A stretch of 64,000 nucleotides of DNA from Rhodothermales bacterium (GCA_028284265.1 JANQRZ010000014.1:162995-226994); one strand, 5' to 3'; positions 35,970 through 45,550 are shown, numbered from the stretch's first letter. Notes: generated by a model from the sequence alone, not told the origin. Numbers and translations are program-made.

Positions 35970-38900
35970 TCAGTTCAGCGTCGCGGGCGGGGCGAACGTG
36001 AAGAACCGAGCGGTGTCGTCGAACGGGATAGACGAACTGCGGGTGCGGAGCGTGTAGAGCGCGGTGACGGTGTACTCGCCGGGACGCCGGAACGACCAGC
36101 GCAAGTCATACTGCGTCGACGAGCGACGCCGTGCCTCGGCCTGCTGGATGAGCCGGAACAATGCCCAGTCGCCATCGAACTGCTTGGTCGGGAGATCGCC
36201 CTGGTTGGTCGAGACGGAGAGGCGGGCACCGGGGCTACCCGGCCATGAGAACGGAGTCGATGGCCGGTACGACCCCATGCCGTAGCTGTCGTTCTGACCG
36301 TGGATCGCGACCGAGACTTGGCTGGGCGTCGGCGCGTTGCCTTCGCGCTCAGGCACCTCGGCCTGAAGCTCGAAGTCGAGCCGCAGGGTGCCCCCGCTGA
36401 ACAGCGCCGAACTGATGGAGCGAGCCTGCCGAAGCGCGACCTCGGCCTGGTTGGAGAGGCCGATGGAGCGCCCACCCCATGTGCGAGGCCGCCCGTCCCG
36501 TGTCAGGTACGGCGCGAGGGCTTCGTCATAGAACAGGGCGAGCGTGCCGTCGTTGGGGCGGAAGAACTGCTCGAAGTCACCGAGCGGAGCCTCCTGCCGA
36601 CTGTTCGCGTCGAAGGGGTAGGTCCCGGCGAGGGTGCGTTGGAACGGCGTCTGCACCTCGGCCCGCCAGCGCTCGTTGAGGTAGCGCTGGGCACCGCTGA
36701 GGATGGTACCCCACGCGACGAAGACCGGCTCCTCGAAAAGCGTCTTCCGCACGTCGGCGTCGAGGCGCCGAAGCCCTCCCTGTACCTCACGGAGGGCATT
36801 GCTGAGTCGCCCTCCATCTTGGTCGATGACGGTGGCCGCGAACTCAGCGGCCTGCGCAGGGTCGGCGGCGGCTCCATCCAGAATGCTTCCTACTTGCCCG
36901 AGGGCCTCAAGGGCCCGATACAGTTCCGGCGACGCACCACCGCTGGCGGCCTTGTCGGCCGCTAGGGCGTGCAGCCCGGTGAACTGCCGCATCACGGGAT
37001 GCACCGTCTCTGAAGCATTCAGCCCCGCATCCGTTGGGCGACCAATGGCACCGCGCACCGCTTGGTTGGCTCGGCGACGAACCGCGTCTACGGCTCCCTC
37101 CGCGAGAGCACCGCCCGGCAGTTCGCCAAAGGTCGTCTCGCTGGTGATGCGGGCGAGCAGGTGGAGTAGTGGCGAGTCGGTCGTGTTGGAGAGCTTGTCC
37201 AGATAGTCGACGGCAGTAGAGGCGTTACCGAACGACTGATAGCGGACGTCTGCCATGAACTGCTTCCAAGCGCGGGCATAGTCATCGTAGTAGAGCGTCT
37301 GGAGTTGGCCCAGCATCAGGTCGGACTCCAGCATCTCGGCCGGGAGTTCGCCTTCGGTCCGGCCCATCACCCAATCGTCGCGCGAGGGGTCTTCGCTCTC
37401 GGCCTCGAAGGCTTCGCTAGCAAAATCGTCCCAGCCGCGCTGGGTGAAGAAGCCCGGCACCCACGGTCCGCCCCCTTCCCCTCCGCCTAGCTGGAACATG
37501 AGATGGAAACGAGGCGGCACCACATCGGCGAGACGCACGGGCGCAAGTACAGCCACGCCCTCACTCCGAATGCGGTCGTAGACACCCTGAATAGACGGCT
37601 GCTCGTAGATCAAATCGCGGGTTCGCAGAACAAGGCCCGCGTCCGGCGCGAAGGGCGGCGTCTCCCCCGCCCGCAAGCTCTCGACGAACGACGCAAGGTG
37701 CTGAGCCAATCCCTCCGGCACCACCGACACGGCGGAAGACGAATCGACGCCATAGGCTGACTGGTAGGTCACATCGGTCAGGTAGCGTCGGAGGAACGTG
37801 GCATCCGCTTCATCTTCGAGGCGCGCCACGTCGGACGTCAGCAAGAGATAGGCCTTGAGGTCGTCATAGGTATCGCGCCGGGTCGCTGGGTCTCCCCCGG
37901 CACGGGCCAGCCGATTCCGCAATCCAGCAAGCGGGTAGGTCTCGACGAAGGAACGGGCGCGCGAGCGATACATACCCCGCGCCGGATCGAGCACAGCCCC
38001 ACGCCTGTTCAGCCCGAGTTGCAACAACGGCGGCCCGCCGTCGAGCCGGTCGATCTCAGCCCGGAGATTTTCCATCCGTTCGAGGTTGGCGCTGCTGGGT
38101 CGCCCTTGCTCCCATTGCACGAGCGCAGCCTCAGAGGCGGCATCGCGGGCGCGGTTGAGATCGAGCTTGCTGCGGACAAGCGCCTGCGAGGAACCGAGAA
38201 GGAAGAGCGCGAGCGCGGCAATCGCGGCAATCGACGTACCGGCCCGGGCGAGGCGTTGCTGCGTCGCCGCCCGCGAGGTCCGCCGCCCGAGGTACTGGTC
38301 CGGGATCACCACGTCGGTGAAGACATCCTTGATGAAGTAGCTCTTGGTCTCCACCTCTGCACCGAGAGGCATCATCTCCGGCGGAAGATCGAACTCGGCT
38401 TCGATGGCGCGGATAACATGGTCAATCGGAACGCCCTCTTGGGTGCCGCTCGTGAAATAGAACCCCCGGAAGATGGGCGCCTCCTGATAGGGGTTCGGCT
38501 GGAAGAGGCGTCCGACGAACGGCCCGAGACTCTCGCGCAGCGAGGCAAACTGAAGCGGAAAGTTGTAGACGAGCTTGCGCTCCTCGCGCTTCATCGCCCG
38601 ACGCAACCGCCGCGACCGGAACCCCGACAGTGATTCGGCCAACACATCGAACTCGCGTTCGAAGACGGCTTGGAAGCCCCCCTGAGCGGATGCTTCGGGT
38701 TCGAGCGTCGCCCCCCAGATCACCTCGCGCTCGCGCCGGTCGAACTCCCCGAAAAACTCGACGAACCCTTGGAGCAGGTCGGTTTTGGTAAAGAGAAGGT
38801 AGACCGGGAAGCGGATACCGAGGTGCTTGACCAGCTCGTCGATGCGGGCACGGACGGTGTCAGCGTGGCGCTCGATCTCGGCAGGCAAGGCCCCGGCTAG

Positions 38901-39566
38901 CTCGTCGAGCGCAATCCCGACCATCACTCCGTTGATCGGTCGCTCCTTGCGATGCTTCTTGAGGATCTCCAAGAAGGCGATCCACTCGTCATTGTCCTCC
39001 TGTTCAGTGATGTAGCGCCCGGCGGTGTCTAGGAGGATCGCTTGGTCGGTAAAGAACCAGTCGCAGTCGCGCGTGCCGCCGACACCGCGCACGCGGTCGG
39101 TACCGACGGGAAAGCTGAGGCCGGAGTTGGCGATGGCTGTCGTCTTACCCGCGCCGGGCGGGCCGATGAAGAGGTACCACGGCAAGGCGTAGAGCGCCGC
39201 CTTCCCTCCGCCCGGTCGCCATCCTGACTTGCCGAGCTTCGACTGCTTGAGTGTCTCGATGGCTCGTTCGAGATCGGCCTGCAGACGCTCGATCTCAGCC
39301 TGCTGGTCCGGGCGGACGTTGTACTGCTGGGCCTGAGCCTGCGCCATGATCTGCTGCTCCAACCCACTCGATGCCTGCGCCGCTTTCATCTGCCGCATCA
39401 TCAGCACCATACCAACCAGCAGCAGGGCAACGGCGAGCGCGAGGAGTGTCACCACCAGCGACCACTCCAGCACGAGCGCCGCGAGGAGGATCACTAGGAT
39501 GAGGAGGATCACGCCGATGCTGATCCAGAAGCCCTTGCTTGTAAACACCTTGATCAACCACGTCAT
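35970..39566 (-). CDS. tssM: TssM inner-membrane core protein (IcmF-like)
   Basis: From ATG 39566 the protein has about 1198 residues. Two membrane helices (about 12-34 and 36-57) precede a cytoplasmic NTPase-like domain with Walker [10 protein letters not shown] (135-143). A third helix follows around residue 440-460, then a long periplasmic region. The C-terminal beta-rich part matches the TssJ-binding end of TssM. The ATG overlaps the tssL stop by 4 bases, which decides this start over an upstream frame extension to 39683. With TssL and TssJ it builds the trans-envelope complex. Confidence 0.94.
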   Translation of the reverse strand: MTWLIKVFTSKGFWISIGVILLILVILLAALVLEWSLVVTLLALAVALLLVGMVLMMRQMKAAQASSGLEQQIMAQAQAQQYNVRPDQQAEIERLQADLERAIETLKQSKLGKSGWRPGGGKAALYALPWYLFIGPPGAGKTTAIANSGLSFPVGTDRVRGVGGTRDCDWFFTDQAILLDTAGRYITEQEDNDEWIAFLEILKKHRKERPINGVMVGIALDELAGALPAEIERHADTVRARIDELVKHLGIRFPVYLLFTKTDLLQGFVEFFGEFDRREREVIWGATLEPEASAQGGFQAVFEREFDVLAESLSGFRSRRLRRAMKREERKLVYNFPLQFASLRESLGPFVGRLFQPNPYQEAPIFRGFYFTSGTQEGVPIDHVIRAIEAEFDLPPEMMPLGAEVETKSYFIKDVFTDVVIPDQYLGRRTSRAATQQRLARAGTSIAAIAALALFLLGSSQALVRSKLDLNRARDAASEAALVQWEQGRPSSANLERMENLRAEIDRLDGGPPLLQLGLNRRGAVLDPARGMYRSRARSFVETYPLAGLRNRLARAGGDPATRRDTYDDLKAYLLLTSDVARLEDEADATFLRRYLTDVTYQSAYGVDSSSAVSVVPEGLAQHLASFVESLRAGETPPFAPDAGLVLRTRDLIYEQPSIQGVYDRIRSEGVAVLAPVRLADVVPPRFHLMFQLGGGEGGGPWVPGFFTQRGWDDFASEAFEAESEDPSRDDWVMGRTEGELPAEMLESDLMLGQLQTLYYDDYARAWKQFMADVRYQSFGNASTAVDYLDKLSNTTDSPLLHLLARITSETTFGELPGGALAEGAVDAVRRRANQAVRGAIGRPTDAGLNASETVHPVMRQFTGLHALAADKAASGGASPELYRALEALGQVGSILDGAAADPAQAAEFAATVIDQDGGRLSNALREVQGGLRRLDADVRKTLFEEPVFVAWGTILSGAQRYLNERWRAEVQTPFQRTLAGTYPFDANSRQEAPLGDFEQFFRPNDGTLALFYDEALAPYLTRDGRPRTWGGRSIGLSNQAEVALRQARSISSALFSGGTLRLDFELQAEVPEREGNAPTPSQVSVAIHGQNDSYGMGSYRPSTPFSWPGSPGARLSVSTNQGDLPTKQFDGDWALFRLIQQAEARRRSSTQYDLRWSFRRPGEYTVTALYTLRTRSSSIPFDDTARFFTFAPPATLN

Positions 39567-40291
39567 GAGGCAGACACCATTTCCATGTCCTGCGCCACGT
39601 CGGCAGCGGTGCGGGAGATATAGACGCTCATGCCGAGGTAGATCACCAGACTGAGCACGACGACCGCCGCCACGAGTGCCCACGTCGGAATGCGGCTACG
39701 GACCTCGGTGGCCGCTTGACCGCGCGGCTGCCCGTGCGGAGCTAGCGCACCGGGGGCCATGCCCGGCTGCCGCTCCACTTCACTCTGCACGCCCTCGATC
39801 AGCGACCGGAGTTCTTCCTGCCCGTGCAACTGATACTTCCCCTTGAAGCCGAGCGCCATGCAGAGGTAATACACCTCCAAGACCTCGGCGTGGAGGCCGG
39901 GGTTGGCCCGCAGCCCATCGAGGCGGTCGAAGAAGGCCTCGCCCGCGTCGTAGCGGTCGTAGAGTTCGAGTTGGAGCGGGCGCGCCAGCCACCGATCCTT
40001 CTGGCTCCACTCCGACGAGAGCAGCGTTTCGTCGAGGAAGGCGACGAGGGCAAACTCGGCTTCCCGGATATCTTCCGGGGCAAGCCCGGTCTGCCTAGCC
40101 TCGCGGCGGGTCGTCTCCAGAAGCTGCTGGATGCGCCGCCGGAGTACCTCGGCATCGCCGTATTCGTGGGTAGCACGGAGTTGAAGTGCGAGCGAGAAGC
40201 AGGGCGCGTACACGTCCGCGAGCCGGGCGCTTAAATCGCCGAAGCCGCCGAAGCCATCGTGCAGAGAAGGAGAGGCTGCCGTCGTGGGCAT
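39563..40291 (-). CDS. tssL: TssL (DotU-like) membrane core protein
   Basis: From ATG 40291 the product has 242 residues. The cytoplasmic DotU domain shows YAPCFSLALQLRATHEYG, EAEFALVAFLDETLLSSEW and VYYLCMALGFKGKYQLHG. It ends with one membrane helix (about 206-227) and only a ~20-residue periplasmic tail. No OmpA-like peptidoglycan-binding domain is fused, so cell-wall anchoring would have to come from another protein. The upstream in-frame extension to 40393 translates to non-DotU residues and is not favoured. Its stop overlaps the start of tssM. Confidence 0.93.
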   Translation of the reverse strand: MPTTAASPSLHDGFGGFGDLSARLADVYAPCFSLALQLRATHEYGDAEVLRRRIQQLLETTRREARQTGLAPEDIREAEFALVAFLDETLLSSEWSQKDRWLARPLQLELYDRYDAGEAFFDRLDGLRANPGLHAEVLEVYYLCMALGFKGKYQLHGQEELRSLIEGVQSEVERQPGMAPGALAPHGQPRGQAATEVRSRIPTWALVAAVVVLSLVIYLGMSVYISRTAADVAQDMEMVSAS

Positions 40292-40305
40292 AGGGTCGGG
40301 TGAGG

Positions 40306-41658
40306 TCAGGTGGCGATCAGTTCCATCTTCAGATGGCCGAACTCCGCAGGGATGAACACGGCGAGGCCGCCGCTGGCTTGAATGGCCTCCCAAAAGGGCC
40401 CCCGCTTCTGTAACTGGAAGTACGTCGCCTGATTATCCATCGGGACACCGGAGGGCAACCGGTTCGTGTGCTCGACGCTCAGGGCGCGGGTGTAGCTGCG
40501 CAGCACGGCGTCGATGGTGTCCGGCGAGGCGACCCGAATCATCTGCGGAAGCTCCTGCGTCAGGCGGACCTCGGAGAGATCATCGCTGCGAACAAGCAAG
40601 AAGAACTGCGCCTCATCCAGCAGCGGCCCGTCCGGGTGTGCGAAGTAGAGGTTCGGGCGCTGTTCCACAAGCGGCACGCGCGTGTAATTAGCCTTCGGAG
40701 CCGCACCGCCGAGGAGTTCCGTCAGGATGTCATCGAGCGCGTTGAAGCACGCGCCGAGGTCGGCGTGATTGTACACGGGGTAGTCACGCGGCGCAACCGA
40801 GACGCCGGGCGTGAACGCGGCAAGGTGACCGGCCAAGCCAAGGAGCGTCGTATAGAATGCCTCGGGGTGCGTATCGCCGCCCGCATGGTGGTGGTTGAGG
40901 AGCGGGACATAGGTGCTCATGGCGAGGTTCAGCCCGAGCACAGTCAGGTCGGCAGGCGAGAGTTCGCGCTGCTGGGTGACGCCGCGCCACCGCTCGGCGA
41001 GCGTCGTGCTGCGGGCCACGAGGAGTTCGAGCAACTTACGAGCAAACTGCCGCAATCGAGCCGAGGCCCCGATGCGGAGGCAGGTCGGGATGAACGTCTC
41101 GCGGAGTGCGAACAGACCCGTATCGCTGCGAACTACCTCGGCGATGGGCAGCGCGGTGAACTCCGGGAGCGACTCGGTCCCGAACCCCAGCCGAAATCTC
41201 GGCTGCGCGACCTCGACGCTTCGTTCGTCCGACCCGGTCGTGTCGTCAGGGAGCGAAACCGAGACACTGGTGTAGCGGGTCTCGCGGGCGACGGCCCCGT
41301 TGCGGGCCACGTTGCCTCCGCCGGGCCGCTCGGACGGAAGCGCGAGCACAACGGTAAGCGCATCCCCCGTAGCCGCGAAGTGCTCCCCTACCCCGCGTGG
41401 TTCTGGGAGTGGGCCGTCATCGGGAAGGTTGAACGGCAACCCATCGGGCATCACGCCCGCACACCGCAGCACCGCCAGTTCGCCGTTCGCCAGCCGTTCC
41501 TCGTCGATCAGCAACTCGCTCACCCCCCACGCGTGCCGCGTGAGCGACCCGATACGAGCGTGGACCACATCCTCGTGGTAGCGGTCCCACTGCTGGAGAT
41601 GGTGAGGGTCGAGGGTCATCCCCTCGTACCAAACAACCTTGCCTCGGTCCTGCGCCAT
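40306..41658 (-). CDS. tssK: TssK baseplate-membrane connector
   Basis: The 450-residue protein starts with the diagnostic TssK region VVWYEGMTLDPHHLQQWDRY. It contains FIPTCLRIGASARLRQFARKLLELL and ends with EFGHLKMELIAT. TssK trimers link the TssEFG baseplate wedge to TssL/TssM. The gene lies 14 bases upstream of tssL and 43 bases downstream of tssJ, giving the conserved tssJ-tssK-tssL-tssM order. Confidence 0.95.
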   Translation of the reverse strand: MAQDRGKVVWYEGMTLDPHHLQQWDRYHEDVVHARIGSLTRHAWGVSELLIDEERLANGELAVLRCAGVMPDGLPFNLPDDGPLPEPRGVGEHFAATGDALTVVLALPSERPGGGNVARNGAVARETRYTSVSVSLPDDTTGSDERSVEVAQPRFRLGFGTESLPEFTALPIAEVVRSDTGLFALRETFIPTCLRIGASARLRQFARKLLELLVARSTTLAERWRGVTQQRELSPADLTVLGLNLAMSTYVPLLNHHHAGGDTHPEAFYTTLLGLAGHLAAFTPGVSVAPRDYPVYNHADLGACFNALDDILTELLGGAAPKANYTRVPLVEQRPNLYFAHPDGPLLDEAQFFLLVRSDDLSEVRLTQELPQMIRVASPDTIDAVLRSYTRALSVEHTNRLPSGVPMDNQATYFQLQKRGPFWEAIQASGGLAVFIPAEFGHLKMELIAT

Positions 41659-41701
41659 AATTCAGGTACGGGTGAAAGCGAGCGGAACGCGCATCCTCAC
41701 G

Positions 41702-42181
41702 CTATTGAACAGATACAAACAGTCGGGTTTCGCCGACCCGCACGGCAACAGCCTTGCTGCGCACGTCGCCCACAGGATAGATAGCCCGCCAGTGGTCCGG
41801 GTCCGGGGTACGCAGGTCCACTGCAAACCCAACGAATTGCGCCCGATCATCGAGTGCCAGTTCAATGGTCTCGGTGGTATTGGGAAAGAGCAGTACCTCG
41901 CGTTTGCCACTGATTAGCTCGCTACCGAGAGCCTGCTCGTCGCTCTGCCAAAAGTCCTGCACGGAAGCACGCTGGAAGTTGGCATCGCCCGCGAGTTGGT
42001 AGATCCGGACGACCGCAGCGTTGCCCCCCGCGTTAAGGTCTGCTGTGCCAGTGAGAGTCAAGATGGTGGGCGGCGGCGGAGGCGGAGGCGGTGGCGGCGT
42101 CCGGCTGCACCCCATCACAGCTGCCAGCATCAGCCCACAGACTACAACTAGAACACTTCGCGCAAATGAAAAGGAGGACAT
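41702..42181 (-). CDS. tssJ: TssJ outer-membrane lipoprotein
   Basis: This is a 159-residue lipoprotein with hydrophobic signal and lipobox AAVMGC (Cys25). A run of ten prolines follows, then a small beta-sandwich (TGTADLNAGGNAAVVRIYQL; WQSDEQALGSELISGKREVLLFP). The TssJ-like features and the position before tssK support the assignment. TssJ anchors TssM to the outer membrane. The long polyproline tether directly after the lipid anchor is unusual and might span distance from the membrane. Confidence 0.88.
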   Translation of the reverse strand: MSSFSFARSVLVVVCGLMLAAVMGCSRTPPPPPPPPPPTILTLTGTADLNAGGNAAVVRIYQLAGDANFQRASVQDFWQSDEQALGSELISGKREVLLFPNTTETIELALDDRAQFVGFAVDLRTPDPDHWRAIYPVGDVRSKAVAVRVGETRLFVSVQ

Positions 42182-42256
42182 TAGAATAGCGTTGGAACTA
42201 GGGTTGGGGGTTGTGGCGGGGTAGTGCGGTCTGTCACCTCGAAGAGTCAGATGGCT

Positions 42257-43639
42257 TCATGCTCTGCGCCTCGTCATCCGGGCGAGGTAGGCTTTGATAA
42301 AGGCCGGTCGGAAGGCACGTCGCTCCGCCACCGACCAGTCTTCGCCGCCTAGCTCATGGTGGATTTCCTTGAGCCGGTCGAGCACAGCCACACTCCGAAG
42401 CTGCGGCACCTTATAGACGGGGCTGCTTGCCTCAATCTCTTCTTCCAGCGGACCCGGAGCCACACGCTCAAGCAAGCGCCCGGCACCTTCCTGTACGCTG
42501 GCCTTGTAGCCATCGAGCAAAGCCAGTTGATGTACCACCACCGCCTCGGCGGCGTCCAGCATGACCGCGATGCGGCGTTCAGCTTCTGCCGGATCGCTCG
42601 GGTTGAGCAGCAGGGCTTTTAGCTCTGCAGGAGGGGTTTCGTAGAGAAAGGCCGCCTCGTCGGTCTGAACAATCGTCTGTCCGATGAACTCATGCCGGAA
42701 CTGCCACGGGATCGAGACAAGCCGGGAGACGATCTCGATGAGCACGTCAAGTACCCGGTCCACCTGACCCTCTGGTGCCGTTTGCGAGGGCGGTGGCGTT
42801 GCCATCGGCGGGGGCGAGGCGGAGGGGGGCGGGATGGCCTGAAACGCTTCGCCTGCGGGAGGAGCCGGAGGTGGAATGTCCGGCGGAGACGCTGGCGACG
42901 CCACCGGCGGAGGGAGGACGGGCGGCATCATCGGCTCCACCTGTGTCACCGCGAACGGATGAGCAGTGGGCTTCGGAACAGGTGACTCGGCTGGAGACGG
43001 AGCAGGCGTTGTAGACGCAAGTGGGGCGTCTGAAAGCAGGTCCTCTGGTGCAGGCGATGCGACGGCCTCCTGTGTCGCTGTTGGTTTCTTACCCTGCAAT
43101 GTTCCACCGCCGAGCAGTTCGGCCACGATAGTACCCGGCTCATCGCCGCCGCCGATCATTGCCGCGTTGAGTGCGTCGCGCAGGGCGTCCATACGGTGCA
43201 CGCCAGACTCCGTCCCCCAGACGCGCCGCAGATCACCCAGCGAAGCGGCCAACTGACCAGCCACCTCGTCGAACGGGTTGGCGAAGCTCGCGGCGAAAAC
43301 CGTCCGGTCATCCTGCGGAGCGGAGACAACGTGCGGATAAAACCGCACCTCGAAGTCGCCGAGGGTAAAGCTGTCGCCGGGGTTCAGCAGAGCGGGCTGG
43401 TCCGAGGGCAGGCGCGCACCGTTGAGATACGTAAAGTTCTTGCTGCCCAGGTCGGTGAGATAGTGTCCCCCGTCCCTCGCTCGGATTTCTGCGTGGCGCT
43501 TGCTGAGTACGCGCGCCGGATCGGGCAAGGTCAGCGGGTTCTCCCCGTCACGCCCAATCGTAACGACGTCTTGGTCGAAGACGTATTCGTCTGGCGACCC
43601 GTCATCCCCGGCGTGTGTGACCAGCAGCTTGATCGGCAT
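42257..43639 (-). CDS. tagH: T6SS FHA-domain protein (TagH/Fha-like)
   Basis: From ATG 43639 the protein has about 460 residues. The FHA domain covers residues ~1-100 (VTIGRDGENPLTLPDP, LSKRHAEIRARDG, TDLGSKNFTYLNG). A proline/alanine-rich linker of ~150 residues leads to a C-terminal T6SS-associated FHA domain (WQFRHEFIGQT; FIKAYLARM). Fha proteins are phosphorylated by PpkA-type kinases to trigger T6SS assembly; a matching kinase lies at 9.1-11.1 kb. It is the first gene of the apparent T6SS block. The start is chosen because the upstream extension to 43726 is non-homologous. Confidence 0.85.
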   Translation of the reverse strand: MPIKLLVTHAGDDGSPDEYVFDQDVVTIGRDGENPLTLPDPARVLSKRHAEIRARDGGHYLTDLGSKNFTYLNGARLPSDQPALLNPGDSFTLGDFEVRFYPHVVSAPQDDRTVFAASFANPFDEVAGQLAASLGDLRRVWGTESGVHRMDALRDALNAAMIGGGDEPGTIVAELLGGGTLQGKKPTATQEAVASPAPEDLLSDAPLASTTPAPSPAESPVPKPTAHPFAVTQVEPMMPPVLPPPVASPASPPDIPPPAPPAGEAFQAIPPPSASPPPMATPPPSQTAPEGQVDRVLDVLIEIVSRLVSIPWQFRHEFIGQTIVQTDEAAFLYETPPAELKALLLNPSDPAEAERRIAVMLDAAEAVVVHQLALLDGYKASVQEGAGRLLERVAPGPLEEEIEASSPVYKVPQLRSVAVLDRLKEIHHELGGEDWSVAERRAFRPAFIKAYLARMTRRRA

Positions 43640-43790
43640 AAGGCTCGAATAGGGCGAGGTAATTCCTTGCGCGGCGTACAGTTGCCGCCGCCCCCGGAAA
43701 CTAGGCGTCCCGCCTCCAACAAGCAAGAAGCAACACGCAGGTTTACCTCGGCCCCTCGGGCAAGGTCACGTCCTGCCGCCGCAGCACACG

Positions 43791-44126
43791 CTACGCCTCA
43801 CCGCCCGGCACGCTGAACGAGAACTGCGGCGCGCCGCCGCCCTCCCCGATGGCTCCGAAGCTCGCCTCGTAGCGCCCGATGTTTTCTTCGAGCGCGGCGA
43901 GGAGGCGCTTGGCATGCTGCGGCGTCACCACGATGCGGCTCTTCACCCGCGCCTTCGGCACACCCGGCATCACCCGGATGAAGTCGAGAATGAACTCCTC
44001 CGGCGAGTGGGCGATCATCACGAGGTTCGAGTAGGTGCCCTCGGCTACGTCTTCGGTCAACTCGATGTTGAGTTGGGGCTGGTTGGGATTCTGCTCAGGC
44101 TGTGAGCCGTTCTGTTCGTCGCTCAT
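43791..44126 (-). CDS. DUF3467 family protein
   Basis: This 111-residue protein has the DUF3467 core: TYSNLVMIAHSPEEFILDFIRVMPGVPKARVKSRIVVTPQHAKRL appears as a continuous block at residues ~31-75. It is followed by ALEENIGRYEASFG. The N-terminus is Asn/Gln/Pro-rich. The family is widespread and short, with no established function. It lies 2 bases after the cystathionine synthase-like gene stop, so the two are co-transcribed. It is separated from the T6SS block by ~150 bases, so any tie to T6SS is not supported beyond proximity. Confidence 0.8.
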   Translation of the reverse strand: MSDEQNGSQPEQNPNQPQLNIELTEDVAEGTYSNLVMIAHSPEEFILDFIRVMPGVPKARVKSRIVVTPQHAKRLLAALEENIGRYEASFGAIGEGGGAPQFSFSVPGGEA

Positions 44127-44128
44127 AA

Positions 44129-45544
44129 TTAGGCTTGGGTTCCGTTGGCGTGGGCGCGGCCTGTGTCGGCGAGCGCCGAGATGAGGTCCGAGCGCGTGAT
44201 GATGTCGAGGTGGTCTGCACCGGGGGCGTGCACGAGCACAGCACCCGGAGCCGCGTCGAGGGCGACCGACAGTTCCTCGACGGACACATTGGCAGCGACG
44301 GTTGGGAGCGGGTCTTCCATCACGTCGCCTGCGGCGTGGTCGCGGGCAGCCGGTTCCTCCACGAGCAAGCCGAGGATGCGCTTCTCGGTGAGACTCCCAA
44401 CGACAACGCCGTCTTCCATCACGGGAAGCTGCGAGATGCCGTGCTCCGTCATTCGGGCGACGGCCTCGGCCAGCGTGTCGGTCGGCGCGACGGCGACGAC
44501 CGCGTGCTCGCGTCCGCTGCGCTTCAGGATGCTGTCCACCGTCACCGTCGAGCGCTCATCGAGGAAGCCGTGGCGGCGCATCCACTCGTCGTTGTAGGTC
44601 TTCGAGAGGTAGCGGAAGCCGGAGTCCGGGAGCAGCACGACCACCACATCATCGGCGCTCAACTCATCGCGGTGAGTCTCCAACCACTGCATTGCTCCGG
44701 CCATCGCCATGCCGCAGCTTTGCCCGATGAACAGCCCCTCCTCCCGTGCGAGTCGCCGCGTCATCTGCATCGACTCCTTGTCGGTCACGCGCACAAAATC
44801 ATCCACGATCCCGAAGTCCATGTTGCCCGCGAGGATGTCCTCGCCGACGCCCTCGGTGAAGTAGGGGTAGATCTCCGAGTCCTCGAAAACGCCCGTGTGG
44901 AAGTAGGTGTAGTAGACTGACCCATAGGGGTCGATGCCGATGGTCTTGAGATCGGGATTCCGCTCTTTGAGGTACTTCGTGGTGCCGGAGATCGTGCCGC
45001 CGGTCCCGGCTCCGGCGAAGTAATGGGTGATGCGCCCGTCGGTCTGCTCCCAGAGTTCAGGACCCGTCGTGTGGTAGTGCGCCTCGGCATTGGCCGGATG
45101 GTCGTACTGGTTCGGGTAGAACGAGTTGGGGATCTCTTCGGAGAGCCGCTTGGCGACGGAGTAGTACGAGCGCGGGTCGTCCGGCGCGACGGCGGTCGGG
45201 CAGACGATCACCTCGGCCCCGAAGGCGCGGAGCACGTCTACCTTCTCTTGGCTCTGCTTGTCGGTGGTGGTGAAGATGCACTTGTAGCCTTTCGCAATGG
45301 CCGCAATGGCGAGGCCCGCGCCGGTGTTGCCGCTCGTCCCCTCGACGATGGTCCCGCCGGGTTTCAGCAGACCCTTCCGCTCGGCGTCTTCGATCATCGC
45401 CACCCCGATGCGGTCCTTAACAGAACCACCGGGGTTGGTGAACTCAACTTTCGCTAGCACCGTGCAGGGCAGTCCAGCGGGGATGCGATGGAGTTGTACG
45501 AGCGGCGTGTTGCCAATCGTGCCGAGGATGGACTCATGCCACAT
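44129..45544 (-). CDS. Cystathionine beta-synthase-like PLP enzyme with CBS domains
   Basis: The N-terminal ~330 residues form a fold-type II PLP enzyme: TNPGGSVKDRIGVAMIEDAE carries the PLP lysine, and EGTSGNTGAGLAIAA the substrate-binding loop. GAGTGGTISGTTKYLKE binds the PLP phosphate. Two CBS domains follow (VAVAPTDTLAEAVARMTEHGISQLP; EDPLPTVAANVSVEELSVAL). It would make cystathionine from serine and homocysteine (or cysteine from O-acetylserine) in the cytosol, with the CBS pair as a possible regulatory module. The 471 residues match bacterial CBS enzymes. A 14-bp tandem repeat ends 6 bases before its start codon. Confidence 0.9.
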   Translation of the reverse strand: MWHESILGTIGNTPLVQLHRIPAGLPCTVLAKVEFTNPGGSVKDRIGVAMIEDAERKGLLKPGGTIVEGTSGNTGAGLAIAAIAKGYKCIFTTTDKQSQEKVDVLRAFGAEVIVCPTAVAPDDPRSYYSVAKRLSEEIPNSFYPNQYDHPANAEAHYHTTGPELWEQTDGRITHYFAGAGTGGTISGTTKYLKERNPDLKTIGIDPYGSVYYTYFHTGVFEDSEIYPYFTEGVGEDILAGNMDFGIVDDFVRVTDKESMQMTRRLAREEGLFIGQSCGMAMAGAMQWLETHRDELSADDVVVVLLPDSGFRYLSKTYNDEWMRRHGFLDERSTVTVDSILKRSGREHAVVAVAPTDTLAEAVARMTEHGISQLPVMEDGVVVGSLTEKRILGLLVEEPAARDHAAGDVMEDPLPTVAANVSVEELSVALDAAPGAVLVHAPGADHLDIITRSDLISALADTGRAHANGTQA

Positions 45545-45550
45545 AGCTGT

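Noticed and set aside
40468..41784. 438-codon open frame on the plus strand
   Set aside because: It is the complement of tssK and part of tssJ. No recognisable domain and low-complexity charged composition.
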